Assembly: GCA_009377535.1 (NCBI GenBank)
Contig: WHTV01000004.1
Location: 25,351 to 89,350 of the forward strand
DNA: 64,000 bases
Source: Kiloniellaceae bacterium
GTDB taxonomy: Bacteria > Pseudomonadota > Alphaproteobacteria > Kiloniellales > Kiloniellaceae
Direction: 5' to 3'
Shown here: positions 1 to 9,276 of the stretch, in pieces
Layout: each line of letters begins with the position of its first letter
Position numbering within the stretch: position 1 is the stretch's first letter
Notes under the pieces: model-generated
Told to the model about the DNA's origin: nothing
Database searches by the model: none
Seen by the model: only the letters and a program-made list of their open reading frames with translations
Made by a program: the position numbers and the translations under genes

Positions 1-1488
1 CGGCACCGCGGCGTAGCCGAGCAGCAGGCCCTGGCGGTCGGGCCTGCCGGTGAAGTACTCGCAGAGCGGCGAGACCGCAATGCCCGTCGCGGCTGCAACC
101 TCCGCCGCGCCGCGGTCGCCGAGACCTTCGGCAACGGCCGGCGTCAGCCAGGCCATGAGGTGCAGGCCGGTGTCGTCGGGCGCCACAGAGAGAAAGTCAC
201 CGAGGTGGCGCTCCGCCGCCGCCACCAGCGCGGCCTGGCGCGCCGCGTAGAGCCGGCGCATGCGGCGCACATGGGTGGCGAAGTGGCCTTCTTCGATGAA
301 GGCGGCGAGCACCGGCTGGACCAGCGCCGTCGGCTGGGCGCCGAGGGCGCCCTGGGCGGCGCTGACCGCATCGACGAGGTTCTCCGGCACCACCAGGTAG
401 CCGACACGGATGGAGGGGAACAGCACCTTGGAGAAAGAACCGATGTAGATGACGCGCCCGGCCTCCTCGCGTCCAGAGGCAAGGCCGAGCAGCGAGGCCA
501 GCGGCCGCCCGGCGTAGCGGTACTCGCTGTCGTAGTCGTCCTCCAGGATCCAGGCGCCGCTGTCGCGCGCCCACTCCAGCAGTTCCAACCGCCTTGCCAG
601 GGAGAGTGTCGTGCCGAGCGGGTAGTGGTGGGTCGGCGTGACGATGGCCGCGCGCGCCGCGGGCCCGAGTCGCCGCCCCTGCTCGACCACCAGGCCCTCG
701 CCGTCCAGCGGCACCGGCACCGGCCGCGCGCCGGCAGCGATGAGGGGTCCGCGCAGACCGGGATAACCAGGCTCCTCGATCCATACCGCGTCACCCGGTT
801 CGAGCAGCAGCTGGATCGTCAGGTCGAGGGCCTGCTGGGCGCCTGCTGTGATGATGACCTGGCGCCAGTCGCAGGCGAGGCCGCGGAAGGTGGCGAGATA
901 GCGGGCGATGGCCTCGCGCAGGGCTTGCAGGCCGGCCGGGGCGCCGAGTCGCAGGAGCTGCGCCGAGGGGTGGCGCCAGAGGCGGCTGTGCAGCCGCGCC
1001 CAGACGTCGAAGGGGAACTCGTCGGTCTCCGGCACCCCCGGCATGAAGGCGCGCTCGGGGTCGTGTTGGCGCCGGCGTAGGCCGACCAGCGCACGACCAC
1101 GGGCGGAGAGGCGCGGCGGTTCCGCAGGCGGCGTAGGGCCGGCGCGGCCGCCGCGCGGCTCGGCCGGCGGCAGGCCCAGCAGGTCTTCCGGCAGTACCCG
1201 GCTGACGAAGGTGCCGGAGCCGGCATGGCCTTCCAGGTAGCCCTCGCTGAGGAGCTGGTCGAAGGCGCTGACCACGGTGTTGCGCGAGCAGCCGAGTTCC
1301 TCCGCCAGGGCGCGGCTGGAGGGCAGGCGCGACCCCGGCGCGAGGCCGCCGGCCAGGATGATCGCGCGCACCTGGTCATAAAGCTGCTGCTGCAGCGAGG
1401 CCTCGGCGCCACGGTCGAGCGCCAGGGCCAGCAGCGGCGTGCGGCGGCGCCCCGGCAATGGCTTATCGGGGGAAGAGCTCCCGTTCAC
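1..1488 (-). CDS. MocR/PdxR-family PLP-binding transcriptional regulator (3' end off the window)
   Basis: The minus-strand frame is open from a GTG at 1486-1488 to the window edge (496 codons, no stop), so the C-terminus is missing. An N-terminal GntR-type winged helix (about residues 15-85, with SRALAEELGCSRNTVVSAF) is followed by a fold-type-I aminotransferase domain. The PLP-lysine motif GSFSKVLFPSIRVGY and the upstream EDDYDSEYRY motif are both present. MocR proteins sense PLP or amino-compound aldimines and usually control a neighbouring gene. The divergent neighbour here is a flavin-binding PNPOx-like protein, so a B6- or amine-related regulon is plausible but inferred. No good Shine-Dalgarno precedes the GTG, so the start is moderately certain. 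Confidence 0.9.
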   Translation of the reverse strand, partial: MNGSSSPDKPLPGRRRTPLLALALDRGAEASLQQQLYDQVRAIILAGGLAPGSRLPSSRALAEELGCSRNTVVSAFDQLLSEGYLEGHAGSGTFVSRVLPEDLLGLPPAEPRGGRAGPTPPAEPPRLSARGRALVGLRRRQHDPERAFMPGVPETDEFPFDVWARLHSRLWRHPSAQLLRLGAPAGLQALREAIARYLATFRGLACDWRQVIITAGAQQALDLTIQLLLEPGDAVWIEEPGYPGLRGPLIAAGARPVPVPLDGEGLVVEQGRRLGPAARAAIVTPTHHYPLGTTLSLARRLELLEWARDSGAWILEDDYDSEYRYAGRPLASLLGLASGREEAGRVIYIGSFSKVLFPSIRVGYLVVPENLVDAVSAAQGALGAQPTALVQPVLAAFIEEGHFATHVRRMRRLYAARQAALVAAAERHLGDFLSVAPDDTGLHLMAWLTPAVAEGLGDRGAAEVAAATGIAVSPLCEYFTGRPDRQGLLLGYAAVP

Positions 1489-1543
1489 GGCTGGGGTCCG
1501 GCGCTCGGTGCGGGCGAAGTGGCACCTGAAAATATCAAGAAGC

Positions 1544-1573
1544 GGTCCTTTCTATGAAACCACTATCCCTCTA
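1544..1573. promoter_or_regulatory. Possible MocR operator (imperfect direct repeat)
   Basis: In the 128-bp divergent region between the MocR gene and the PNPOx-like gene, GGTCCTTTCTA (1544-1554) is followed about 20 bp later by TATCCCTCTA (1564-1573). Both contain TCC-TCTA. MocR/PdxR regulators commonly bind direct repeats, which is the only reason to flag it. The match is weak. Confidence 0.2.
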
Positions 1574-1616
1574 GCGTGACGCAGTTTCCAGCAAAACATC
1601 CGCAGAGTTCGCGTCC

Positions 1617-2282
1617 ATGAGCACGTTAGAGGCCGACTACCCGCCGACCGAGCGCACCCGCGTGAAGCGCTCCCACGAGCGCGGCCGCTATGACCGCGAG
1701 ACCGTGCACGCGATCCTCGATGCCGGCCTGATGTGCCATGTCGGCTACGTCATCGACGGCCACCCCTATGTGACGCCGACCGCCTACTGGCGCAGCGGCG
1801 AGCGCGTCTATTGGCACGGCTCCTCCGCCAGCCGCATGCTGCGCCACCTGAAAGCGCGCCCGCGGGTCTGCTTTACCGTCGCGTTGATGGACGGGCTGGT
1901 GCTGGCGCGCTCCGGCTTCCACACCTCGGTGAACTACCGCTCTGTCATGGCCTTCGGCGCGGCAGAGGTGGTCGAGGATGCGTCCGAGAAGCTGGCCGGT
2001 CTCGAAGCCATGATGGAGCGCATCGTGCCCGGACGCTGGCCCGAGCTGAAGCCGCCGACGACGCAGGAGTTGAAGGCCACCACTCTGGTCTCTCTGCAGC
2101 TGGAGGAAGTGGTGGCCAAGGTGCGCAGCGGCCCGCCGAAGGACGAGGCGGAGGACTACGCCCTCGAGGTCTGGGCCGGCGTGGTGCCGACCGCCACGAC
2201 GATCGGCAAGCCCGAGAGCGACCCGGACCTGAAGCCTGGCATTGCTGTGCCGGAGAACCTTTCCCTCGTCCGCATCGGCTAG
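1617..2282 (+). CDS. Pyridoxamine 5'-phosphate oxidase-like flavin-binding protein
   Basis: This 221-residue protein belongs to the split-beta-barrel FMN-binding superfamily (flavin-nucleotide-binding, PNPOx-like). Visible family features are the N-terminal TRVKRSHERGRYD stretch, the GYVIDGHPYVTPTAYWR strand region, the YWHGSSASRMLRHLK segment and a Cys-Phe-Thr strand after it. Relatives bind FMN, and sometimes F420 or haem; the substrate is unknown. True PdxH ends in a conserved Arg-rich motif that I do not see, so this is probably not PNP oxidase itself. It is divergent from the MocR regulator and 69 bp upstream of an EamA transporter. Confidence 0.85.
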   Translation: MSTLEADYPPTERTRVKRSHERGRYDRETVHAILDAGLMCHVGYVIDGHPYVTPTAYWRSGERVYWHGSSASRMLRHLKARPRVCFTVALMDGLVLARSGFHTSVNYRSVMAFGAAEVVEDASEKLAGLEAMMERIVPGRWPELKPPTTQELKATTLVSLQLEEVVAKVRSGPPKDEAEDYALEVWAGVVPTATTIGKPESDPDLKPGIAVPENLSLVRIG

Positions 2283-2351
2283 CCCCGGCGGGACCCACCC
2301 ATGCGGGAACCGCGTTTGTCCGCGCCGGCCGCAGCGGCTATCAGCGGGGGC

Positions 2352-3296
2352 ATGACCGTCGACGCCCCCATAGCCAAGCCCGCGGGCAGCACGCCCCACG
2401 ACCTGCAGGGCCTCGGCGCCGCCGCGCTCTTCGTGCTGCTGTGGAGCACCGGCTTCATCGGCGCCAAGCTCGGCGTGCCGCACGCCGATCCCTTGACCTT
2501 CCTGGCGCTGCGCTTCCTCTTTGCCACCGGCCTGCTGTTCTGCCTGGCGCTGGCGATGCGCGCACCCTGGCCGCGCGATCCCTGGCAGATCCTGCATCTC
2601 TGCGTCGCCGGGGTGCTGCTGCATTCGATCTATCTGGGTGGCGTCTACGTCGCCATGTCGCTCGGCGTCGAGGCCGGCCTCTCGGCCCTCATTGTCAGCA
2701 CCCAGCCGCTGCTGGTGGCGGCCATGGCCGGCCTGCTGCTGGGCGAGCGGGTGACCGCGCGTCAGTGGCTCGGGCTCGCACTGGCCGTCGTCGGGGTGAC
2801 GCTCGTGGTATGGCGCAAGCTGGAGGCCGGCATCGGCACGCCGGAGGGCGTCGCGCTCTGCCTGCTCGCCCTCTGCGGCATCTCCGCGGCGACGCTCTAT
2901 CAAAAGCGCTTCTGCGGCAGCATGGACCTGCGCAGCGGTTCGGTCATCCAGTACGCCGCCGCCGGCACTGCCGCCGGCCTTGGATCGCTGATCTTCGAGC
3001 AGCAGCGCGTCGACTGGACAGGTGAACTGGTCTTCGCGCTGGCCTGGCTGGTGCTGCTGCTGTCGCTTGGTGCCGTCAGCCTGCTCTACTGGCTGATCCG
3101 CCGCGGCGAGGCTTCGCGCGTCTCCAGCCTGTTCTTCCTGGTGCCGCCGGTGACCGCCCTGGTCGCCTGGCCGGTGTTCGGCGAGACCTTCGGGCCGCTG
3201 GCGCTGGCCGGCATGGTGGTCACCGTGGTCGGCGTGGCGCTGGTCAATCTGGAAAAGCGCGGCGGCGAGGCCGAGCGCCTCAAGACGCGGTCTTAG
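2352..3296 (+). CDS. EamA/DMT-family membrane transporter
   Basis: About 314 residues forming ten predicted transmembrane helices in two EamA halves. The first half holds LLWSTGFIGAKLGVPHADP and the loop LRFLFATG; the second holds RGEASRVSSLFFLVPPVTA and ends ALAGMVVTVVGVALVNLEKR. Such transporters usually export amino acids or other small metabolites; the substrate cannot be read from sequence. I chose the ATG at 2352, preceded by GCGGGG. An in-frame ATG at 2301 would add 17 poorly conserved residues. It probably shares a transcript with the upstream flavoprotein gene. Confidence 0.88.
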   Translation: MTVDAPIAKPAGSTPHDLQGLGAAALFVLLWSTGFIGAKLGVPHADPLTFLALRFLFATGLLFCLALAMRAPWPRDPWQILHLCVAGVLLHSIYLGGVYVAMSLGVEAGLSALIVSTQPLLVAAMAGLLLGERVTARQWLGLALAVVGVTLVVWRKLEAGIGTPEGVALCLLALCGISAATLYQKRFCGSMDLRSGSVIQYAAAGTAAGLGSLIFEQQRVDWTGELVFALAWLVLLLSLGAVSLLYWLIRRGEASRVSSLFFLVPPVTALVAWPVFGETFGPLALAGMVVTVVGVALVNLEKRGGEAERLKTRS

Positions 3297-3304
3297 AGGT
3301 CGGC

Positions 3305-3484
3305 TTAGAAGTCGACGCAGATCCCCTTGCGCTCCCAATCGCCGTAGCGCGTCGGCTCCGGACCGCTGGGACCGCCGAGTTCTTTCGGCCGTTGCGCTGC
3401 TTTCTCGGCAGGCGCCGGGTCCTTCAGGGGCGCGGCGGCGGCCGGGCGCGGCTTGGGCTGGCGGGCGGTGAACGTCAGGGGCAT
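3305..3484 (-). CDS. DUF1674 / SDHAF4-like small protein
   Basis: A 59-residue ORF with a good AGGGG ribosome site just upstream of its ATG. The N-terminal half is Pro/Ala/Lys-rich. The C-terminus carries the family signature GPEPTRYGDWERKGICVDF. DUF1674 is the bacterial relative of mitochondrial SDHAF4 (Sdh8), an assembly factor that protects the flavinylated succinate dehydrogenase subunit; the bacterial role is inferred by homology. It is divergent from htpX, an arrangement I recall as common in alphaproteobacteria. It ends 9 bp from the convergent EamA gene. Confidence 0.9.
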   Translation of the reverse strand: MPLTFTARQPKPRPAAAAPLKDPAPAEKAAQRPKELGGPSGPEPTRYGDWERKGICVDF

Positions 3485-3547
3485 CGCCCCTATATGGCAC
3501 CACCCGGCAGCGCTGCCAAGCCTTGAAGCGGCACCCTGAGCCGCCTA

Positions 3548-3576
3548 CTTGAGGGAAGCCTGATCTACCTAATTTG
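3548..3576 (+). promoter_or_regulatory. Candidate heat-shock (RpoH-type) promoter for htpX
   Basis: CTTG at 3548-3551 and CCTAATTTG at 3568-3576 are separated by 16 bp. This resembles the alphaproteobacterial sigma-32 pattern (CTTG, about 17 bp, then CYTATNT). HtpX is a classic heat-shock or membrane-stress gene. If correct, transcription starts near 3582, which rules out the TTG at 3574 as start and supports the ATG at 3604. Confidence 0.35.
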
Positions 3577-3603
3577 TCTCGGAAATCTGCGGATCTCAAG
3601 GCG

Positions 3604-4479
3604 ATGAACTCCCTGCGTACCGGTATCCTGATGGCGGCCATGACCGGCCTCTTCCTGGCTATCGGCTTCCTGTTGGGCGGCACCGGCGGCATGCTGATCG
3701 CCTTGGCGATCGCCGTCGTCATGAATGCCTTCGCCTACTGGAACGCCGACAAGGTTGTGCTGCGCATGTACCGCGCGCGCCAGGTCGATCGCTCAAGCGC
3801 CCCGGCCCTGGTCGGCATCGTCGAACAACTGGCCGACAACGCCGGCCTGCCGATGCCGCGCGTCTACATCATCGACGACGAGCAGCCCAACGCCTTTGCC
3901 ACCGGGCGCAACCCGGCCAACGCCGCGGTCGCCGCCACCAGTGGCCTCTTGAGTCGCCTCTCCGCCGAGGAGATCGCCGGCGTCATGGCGCACGAGCTGG
4001 CGCATATCAGGAACCGCGACACCCTGACCATGACGATCACCGCGACCATCGCGGGCGCGATCTCCATGCTGGCCAACTTCAGCCTGTTCTTCGGCGGCGG
4101 CCGCAACAACCCGCTGGGCATTTTCGGCGCCATCCTGGTGATGATCCTGGCGCCGCTGGCCGCCGCCCTGGTGCAGATGGCGATCTCGCGGACCCGCGAG
4201 TACGCCGCCGACCGCGCCGGCGCGGAGATCTGCGGCCAGCCACTGTGGCTGGCGGCGGCGCTGGAGAAGATCGACCGCGCCGCGCGCGGCATCGATAACC
4301 GCACCGCCGAAGGCAACCCGGCGACGGCGCACATGTTCATCATCAATCCGCTGCACAGCCACCGGGTGGACAACCTCTTCACCACCCATCCGCGCACGGA
4401 AAACCGCATCGAGCGGCTGCGCCAGCTGGCCGGCGAGATGGGACGGGTGGCCGCCGGCCCCGCCGGTCCGTGGGGCTGA
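3604..4479 (+). CDS. htpX: Membrane zinc metalloprotease HtpX
   Basis: This 291-residue M48 peptidase degrades misfolded membrane proteins. It has two N-terminal transmembrane segments ([20 protein letters not shown] and the [16 protein letters not shown] region), the zinc site HELAH near residue 130, two further hydrophobic segments, and [14 protein letters not shown] near residue 197 supplying the third zinc ligand. The C-terminal [19 protein letters not shown] segment is typical. The start is the ATG at 3604 with AAGG upstream; a TTG 30 bp earlier is in frame but overlaps the proposed promoter. It precedes rsmB by 51 bp. Confidence 0.95.
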   Translation: MNSLRTGILMAAMTGLFLAIGFLLGGTGGMLIALAIAVVMNAFAYWNADKVVLRMYRARQVDRSSAPALVGIVEQLADNAGLPMPRVYIIDDEQPNAFATGRNPANAAVAATSGLLSRLSAEEIAGVMAHELAHIRNRDTLTMTITATIAGAISMLANFSLFFGGGRNNPLGIFGAILVMILAPLAAALVQMAISRTREYAADRAGAEICGQPLWLAAALEKIDRAARGIDNRTAEGNPATAHMFIINPLHSHRVDNLFTTHPRTENRIERLRQLAGEMGRVAAGPAGPWG

Positions 4480-4530
4480 GCCGGCGTCGGACCTTGCAGT
4501 TCGCCGGCCCAGGTCTTACAGCCTAGCGCC

Positions 4531-5862
4531 ATGATCGAAACCCCCAAGGGCTCCTCTCCGAAGGGCCGCGACCTGAGAGGCCAGAACGCCCGCAAATCGG
4601 CCCTCGCGCTGCTGCGCGCGGTGCTCGACGACGGCCGGCCGCTCGACGAGGCGCTGGCCCGCAATCCTCACCTCGACAAGCTGGAGGCGCGCGACCGCGC
4701 CTTCGCCCGCCTGCTGCTGGCGACCATGCTGCGTCGCCTGGGTCAGATCGACGCAGCGCTCGACGCCTGCCTCGACAGGCCGATCCGCGCCAAGGACATC
4801 ATCCTGCGTCACATCCTGCGGCTTGGCGCCGTGCAGCTGCTGTTCCTCGAGACGCCGCCGCACGCGGCGGTCAGCACCGCCCTCGACCTCGCCAAGGGAC
4901 CGCGGCTGGCCGGCCAACGCGGCCTGCTGAACGCCGTGCTGCGCCGGCTGTCCCGCGAGGGCCGGGCGATGGTCGCGGCGCAGGACGCCGCGCGCCTCAA
5001 CACGCCGGACTGGCTGTGGCAGCCCTGGTGCGCCGCCTACGGCGAGGCGACCGCCCACGCCATCGCCGAGGCACACCTCGTCGAGCCGCCGCTGGATCTT
5101 TCCTGCAGAAGCGACCCCGCCGGCTGGGCGGAAAAGCTGGGGGCGACGCTGCTGCCTGGCGGCACGCTGCGCCTGGCCGCCGGCCAGGGCGACGTCGCCC
5201 GGCTGCCCGGCTACGCCGAGGGCGCCTGGTGGGTACAGGACGCGGCGGCCGCCCTGCCGGCACGCCTGCTGGGTGCGGTCGCCGGCAAGCAGGTCATCGA
5301 TCTCTGCGCTGCGCCGGGCGGCAAGACGGCGCAGCTCGCCGCCGCCGGGGCCGAGGTCATCGCGGTAGAGCGCAACGCCGAGCGTCTGTCCCGCCTGCAG
5401 GAGAACTTGCAACGCCTGCAGCTGGGCGCCGCCACCGTGGCCGCCGACGCTGCGCAATGGCACCCACCGGCCCTGGCCGACGCGGTACTGCTGGATGCCC
5501 CCTGTTCATCCACCGGCACCCTGCGGCGGCATCCCGACATCGCTTATCTGAAGGACAGCGCGCAGATCGCCGCGCTGACCCAGGCGCAGGACCGCCTCCT
5601 CGCCCGCGCCGTAGCGATGCTGAAGCCGGGCGGCCTGCTGGTTTATGCCGTCTGCTCGCTGCAGCCGGAAGAAGGGCCGCAGCGCATCCACGCGCTGCTG
5701 TCGTCGGATGACCGCGTCGAGCGGCTGGCGCTGACGCCCGATGATCTGCCTGGGCTGCCCGAAGCGGTCACCCCCGAGGGCGACCTGCGCAGCCTGCCCT
5801 GCCACCTGGCTGACCAGGGCGGCATGGACGGCTTCTACGCCTGCCGCCTGCGCCGGCGTTAG
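4531..5862 (+). CDS. rsmB: RsmB/NOP-family rRNA cytosine-C5 methyltransferase
   Basis: 443 residues. The N-terminal NusB-like RNA-binding domain covers roughly residues 15-150, followed by a Rossmann methyltransferase domain. The SAM motif I is DLCAAPGGKTAQLA near residue 254. Motif IV is DAPCSSTGTLRRHPD near residue 322, and motif VI is YAVCSLQPEEG near residue 372 with the catalytic cysteine. E. coli RsmB makes m5C967 in 16S rRNA; the site here is inferred. The terminal TAG interlocks with the stop of the convergent neighbour. Confidence 0.95.
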   Translation: MIETPKGSSPKGRDLRGQNARKSALALLRAVLDDGRPLDEALARNPHLDKLEARDRAFARLLLATMLRRLGQIDAALDACLDRPIRAKDIILRHILRLGAVQLLFLETPPHAAVSTALDLAKGPRLAGQRGLLNAVLRRLSREGRAMVAAQDAARLNTPDWLWQPWCAAYGEATAHAIAEAHLVEPPLDLSCRSDPAGWAEKLGATLLPGGTLRLAAGQGDVARLPGYAEGAWWVQDAAAALPARLLGAVAGKQVIDLCAAPGGKTAQLAAAGAEVIAVERNAERLSRLQENLQRLQLGAATVAADAAQWHPPALADAVLLDAPCSSTGTLRRHPDIAYLKDSAQIAALTQAQDRLLARAVAMLKPGGLLVYAVCSLQPEEGPQRIHALLSSDDRVERLALTPDDLPGLPEAVTPEGDLRSLPCHLADQGGMDGFYACRLRRR

Positions 5863-6596
5863 CTGGCCTCGGGCAGCACGATGGTCGGTGGGATGACCAC
5901 CAGCAGAGTGTTGTCGGCCCCGATGTAGACTTTCCCGATGAGCAGCTTGCGCAGCAGCAACAGGTCGCTCAGATCCGGCGGGGTCAAGTTCGCCGAAACG
6001 TCGCCGGTCGGGTTCATCTCAGCCATCAGCTTCACGCCCTCCGGATGGAGGGTGTGGTTGAGCAGCGCGGCCGCCATGGAAATGGCGCCGAATTTCGCCA
6101 GCAGATTCCGGTCGATCTGGCGGATCGCCGGCCGGTCACGCATGTCGTACTGGTTGTCGCCGTTGAACACCAGGATGCGATAATCCTCCAGCCGCAGATC
6201 GCCCTTCAGCGCCACGGCGATGCTGTCGTCGCCGGCCTGATAGACCGAGCCGACCTCAAGCGACTTGAGGAAGTCCTCCGCGGAGTAGGTCTTGGCGAAG
6301 ATGCCGCCGAACAGCCCGCCGAGGCCGACGCGATTCTGGCTGGTGACCTCGACCCCCGGTGCCATCAGCAGGTTGTAAGTCAGGTTCTGCATCATGAACA
6401 CCATCATGGCGACCCGCAGTCGGACGTTGGCGGCCAGCACCAGCGGCAGATAGTTGTAGGGCCCGATCTCGTAGCGCGACTGGCCGTCGCGCTGCTGGTC
6501 CCTCTGCTGGTCCGGATTGGCCAGAGCGCCGGCCGGCCCCTGCACCACCAGTATCGCCGCCACGATGGCAGCGATGAAACGTTGCTTGCTCATCAT
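5859..6596 (-). CDS. Secreted hypothetical protein
   Basis: A 245-residue protein whose family I do not recognise. It starts at the first of two adjacent ATGs (6594-6596), preceded by AAAGGGG. An N-terminal signal peptide ([22 protein letters not shown]) predicts export. The mature part has a short Gln/Arg/Asp-rich stretch, then hydrophobic and mixed segments ([39 protein letters not shown]) and an Asp/Leu-rich C-terminus. Its TAA interlocks with the rsmB TAG over 4 bp. It is divergent from rpe. No catalytic motif is visible. Confidence 0.7.
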   Translation of the reverse strand: MMSKQRFIAAIVAAILVVQGPAGALANPDQQRDQQRDGQSRYEIGPYNYLPLVLAANVRLRVAMMVFMMQNLTYNLLMAPGVEVTSQNRVGLGGLFGGIFAKTYSAEDFLKSLEVGSVYQAGDDSIAVALKGDLRLEDYRILVFNGDNQYDMRDRPAIRQIDRNLLAKFGAISMAAALLNHTLHPEGVKLMAEMNPTGDVSANLTPPDLSDLLLLRKLLIGKVYIGADNTLLVVIPPTIVLPEAS

Positions 6597-6846
6597 TACC
6601 CCTTTGTTCCCCGAGACCCGAAGCAAGAAAACGACGGCAGATCAGCGCTGCCTTTCCCCAAGGGTATGGAAGCACACGATACCAGAGTTGACCGGCGATG
6701 GGATTCAGAACCCGCCGCCCCTGGAGGTTACCCCTTTTGAGGCAGTGCCCCATTCCGCTCCATGTCTTTTCCCGGCTCCGGCTTGCGGGCGCGGAATCTT
6801 GCTGATACCAAGGGCGGAGAGCGAGACTCCAGCGGGACCCGAGCCC

Positions 6847-7512
6847 ATGCAGCAAGCCGTCCGGATCGCCCCTTCCATCCTGGCCGCCGATTTCGCCCGC
6901 ATGGGCGAGGAAGTGAGCGCCGTCGCCGCAGCCGGCGCCGACTACATCCACGTCGATGTCATGGACGGTCACTTCGTGCCGAACATCACCCTCGGCCCCG
7001 ACATGGTGGCGGCCCTGCGTCCCTACACCGACAGGGTATTCGACGTGCACCTGATGATTTCGCCCATCGATCCCTACATCGAGGCCTTCGCCAAGGCCGG
7101 CGCCGACATCATCACCGTGCATCCGGAGGCGGGTCCGCACCTGCATCGCACGCTTCAATTGATCAAGGGGCTCGGCAAGAAGGCCGGCGTGTCGCTCAAT
7201 CCGGCGACGCCGCCCGAGGTGGTCGACCCGGTGCTGGGCGACATCGACCTCATCCTCTGCATGAGCGTCAATCCCGGCTTCGGCGGCCAGAGCTTCATTC
7301 CCGCCACCCTGGCGAAGATCGCGGCCCTGCGCCGCAAGATCGACGACAGCGGGCGAGCCATCGACCTGGAGGTCGATGGCGGGATCAATCCCGAAACCGC
7401 CCCCCGGGCCATCGCCGCGGGTGCCGACGTGCTGGTCGCCGGCAGCGCCACCTTCAAGGGCGGGCCCGAGGCCTACGCCGGCAACATCCGCAAGTTGCGC
7501 GGCGCGGCGTAA
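6847..7512 (+). CDS. rpe: Ribulose-phosphate 3-epimerase
   Basis: A complete 221-residue TIM-barrel enzyme that interconverts ribulose-5-phosphate and xylulose-5-phosphate (pentose phosphate and Calvin cycles). It shows [16 protein letters not shown] at the N-terminus, [17 protein letters not shown] (catalytic Asp and metal His), [22 protein letters not shown] and the second catalytic Asp in EVDGGIN, ending with GSATFKG. The start is the ATG at 6847, just before [11 protein letters not shown]. The stop overlaps the next start as TAATG, indicating translational coupling. Confidence 0.97.
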   Translation: MQQAVRIAPSILAADFARMGEEVSAVAAAGADYIHVDVMDGHFVPNITLGPDMVAALRPYTDRVFDVHLMISPIDPYIEAFAKAGADIITVHPEAGPHLHRTLQLIKGLGKKAGVSLNPATPPEVVDPVLGDIDLILCMSVNPGFGGQSFIPATLAKIAALRRKIDDSGRAIDLEVDGGINPETAPRAIAAGADVLVAGSATFKGGPEAYAGNIRKLRGAA

Positions 7513-9275
7513 TGGCGAGCCGCAGCCACGCCGATCCAGCGCAGGCTGGCCTGGCGGCAGGCCGCAGAGGACTGTTTGGCCGCACGACCCTTGCCGCGCC
7601 GGGTCTCGGCCGGCTGCGCGCTTGGCTGGCGCTGCCGCGCGAGCTGGCCCTCGGCCGCCTCTGCTACGTCCTGAAACGCCCGCTCTTCGCCCTGCCGGAA
7701 GGGCCCTGGCGGTGGCGCGGCAACCCGCCGGCGACCGCCGCCCTGGTGCCGCCGGACCCCTGGCCGGGCAACGCCCAGCGCGGCCTCGCCCTGCTCGACG
7801 ACAGCTTCCACTTCCTCGGCCGCAGCCTGACGCGACCGGCACCGCAATGGAATCCCGTCGGCGTCGACCCGGCCTGGCTCGAAGTCCTGCACGGCTTCGG
7901 CTGGCTGCGCGACCTGCGCGCCGCCGGCGGCGACAACGCCCGGCGCAAGGCGCGCGCGCTGGTGGCCGACTGGATCGCCGTCAACGCCGCCTGGTCGCCG
8001 GTCGCCTGGCATCCGGTCGTGACCGGCAACCGCCTGTCCCACTGGTTCAGCCAGTACGAGTTCTACGCCGCCAGCGCCGATGTCGAGTTCCGCCAACGCC
8101 TGCTGGCCGCCGCCGCACGCCAGGCGCGACACCTGGCCGGAGTGCTGCCGGCCGGCCTCAGTGGCGCCGACGAGGTCGCGGCCGCCAAGGGGCTCTGCAT
8201 GGCCGGGCTTTGCCTGCCGGACGGCGCGGCCTGGTTGAGCCGCGGCCTCGAGCTGCTGGCCGCTGCCCTGGACGCGCAGATCCTCTCCGACGGCGGCCAG
8301 CGCGAGCGCTGCCCCATCCTGCTGCTCTCGGTGCTGCGCGACTGCATCGACCTGCGTGCCGCGCTGCTGGCTGCCGGGCGGGAGGTGCCGGGCGACCTCG
8401 GCCTGCGGATCGAAGGCATGGCCGCCATGTTGCGGTTGCTGCAGCACGGCGACGGCGGGCTCGCCCTGTTCAACGGCGGCAACGAAGGCGAGGACCTGCA
8501 GATCGGTCTGGTGCTGCAGCGCGCCGCCAGTGGCAAGGGCCCGCTGCAGAGCGCGCCGGCAGGCGGCTTCCAGCGCCTGCAGGCCGGGCGCAGCCTGGTA
8601 CTGGTCGACTGTGGTCGGCCGCCGCCGCCCGGCTACGACCGGCAGGCGCATGCCGGCACGTTGAGCTTCGAGATGTCGGTCGGCCGCGACCGCCTCATCG
8701 TCAACTGCGGTGCCCAGAGGGGCGCCGGCGACTGGCGCGCCGCCCAGCGCAGCACGGCGGCCCACGCCACCGCGACACTGGCCGACACCAACTCCTCCGA
8801 ACTGCTGGCCCAGGGCGGCTTTGGCGGACGCCGCGCAGCGGTCACCTGCCGGCGTGACGAGGACGAGGGCAATCTCTGGCTGGAGGCGAGCCATGACGGC
8901 TACCAGCCGCTCTTCGGCGTCACTCACCAGCGCCGGCTGTTCCTCTCTGCCAACGGCGAGGACCTGCGCGGCGAGGACCGCTTCACCGGCGAAGCGGCGC
9001 CGGCCAAGCCTTGCGGTTTCGCGCTGCGCTTCCACCTGCATCCCGAGGTACAGGCCATGTCGGCGCAGGACGGCCGCTCCGTCGTGCTGCGGCTGCCCAA
9101 GGGCGGCGGGTGGCGCCTGCGCAGCGCCGGTGGCGCGCTGGCATTGGAGTCGAGCGTCTACCTCGGCCAGCCCGGCCAGATCCGGCGCAGCCAGCAGATC
9201 GTCCTCAGCGGCACCATCGCGGCGAGCGAGACCGTGGTGAAGTGGGCGCTGCAGCGCATGGAGAGCGCGCGCTGA
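7512..9275 (+). CDS. Heparinase II/III-like protein
   Basis: 587 residues. The N-terminal alpha-helical toroid-like half includes WHPVVTGNRLSHWFSQYEF and GANGL-like segments. The C-terminal beta-rich half has AHAGTLSFEMSVGRDRLIVNCG and STAAHATATLADTNSSEL, matching the alphaproteobacterial heparinase II/III family, polysaccharide lyase-like proteins of unknown substrate. Homologues lie next to rsmB and purH in many alphaproteobacteria (recalled, not checked). A cell-envelope glycan role is inference. It overlaps rpe by one base and is followed one base later by a WecA-like gene. Confidence 0.85.
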   Translation: MASRSHADPAQAGLAAGRRGLFGRTTLAAPGLGRLRAWLALPRELALGRLCYVLKRPLFALPEGPWRWRGNPPATAALVPPDPWPGNAQRGLALLDDSFHFLGRSLTRPAPQWNPVGVDPAWLEVLHGFGWLRDLRAAGGDNARRKARALVADWIAVNAAWSPVAWHPVVTGNRLSHWFSQYEFYAASADVEFRQRLLAAAARQARHLAGVLPAGLSGADEVAAAKGLCMAGLCLPDGAAWLSRGLELLAAALDAQILSDGGQRERCPILLLSVLRDCIDLRAALLAAGREVPGDLGLRIEGMAAMLRLLQHGDGGLALFNGGNEGEDLQIGLVLQRAASGKGPLQSAPAGGFQRLQAGRSLVLVDCGRPPPPGYDRQAHAGTLSFEMSVGRDRLIVNCGAQRGAGDWRAAQRSTAAHATATLADTNSSELLAQGGFGGRRAAVTCRRDEDEGNLWLEASHDGYQPLFGVTHQRRLFLSANGEDLRGEDRFTGEAAPAKPCGFALRFHLHPEVQAMSAQDGRSVVLRLPKGGGWRLRSAGGALALESSVYLGQPGQIRRSQQIVLSGTIAASETVVKWALQRMESAR

Positions 9276-9276
9276 G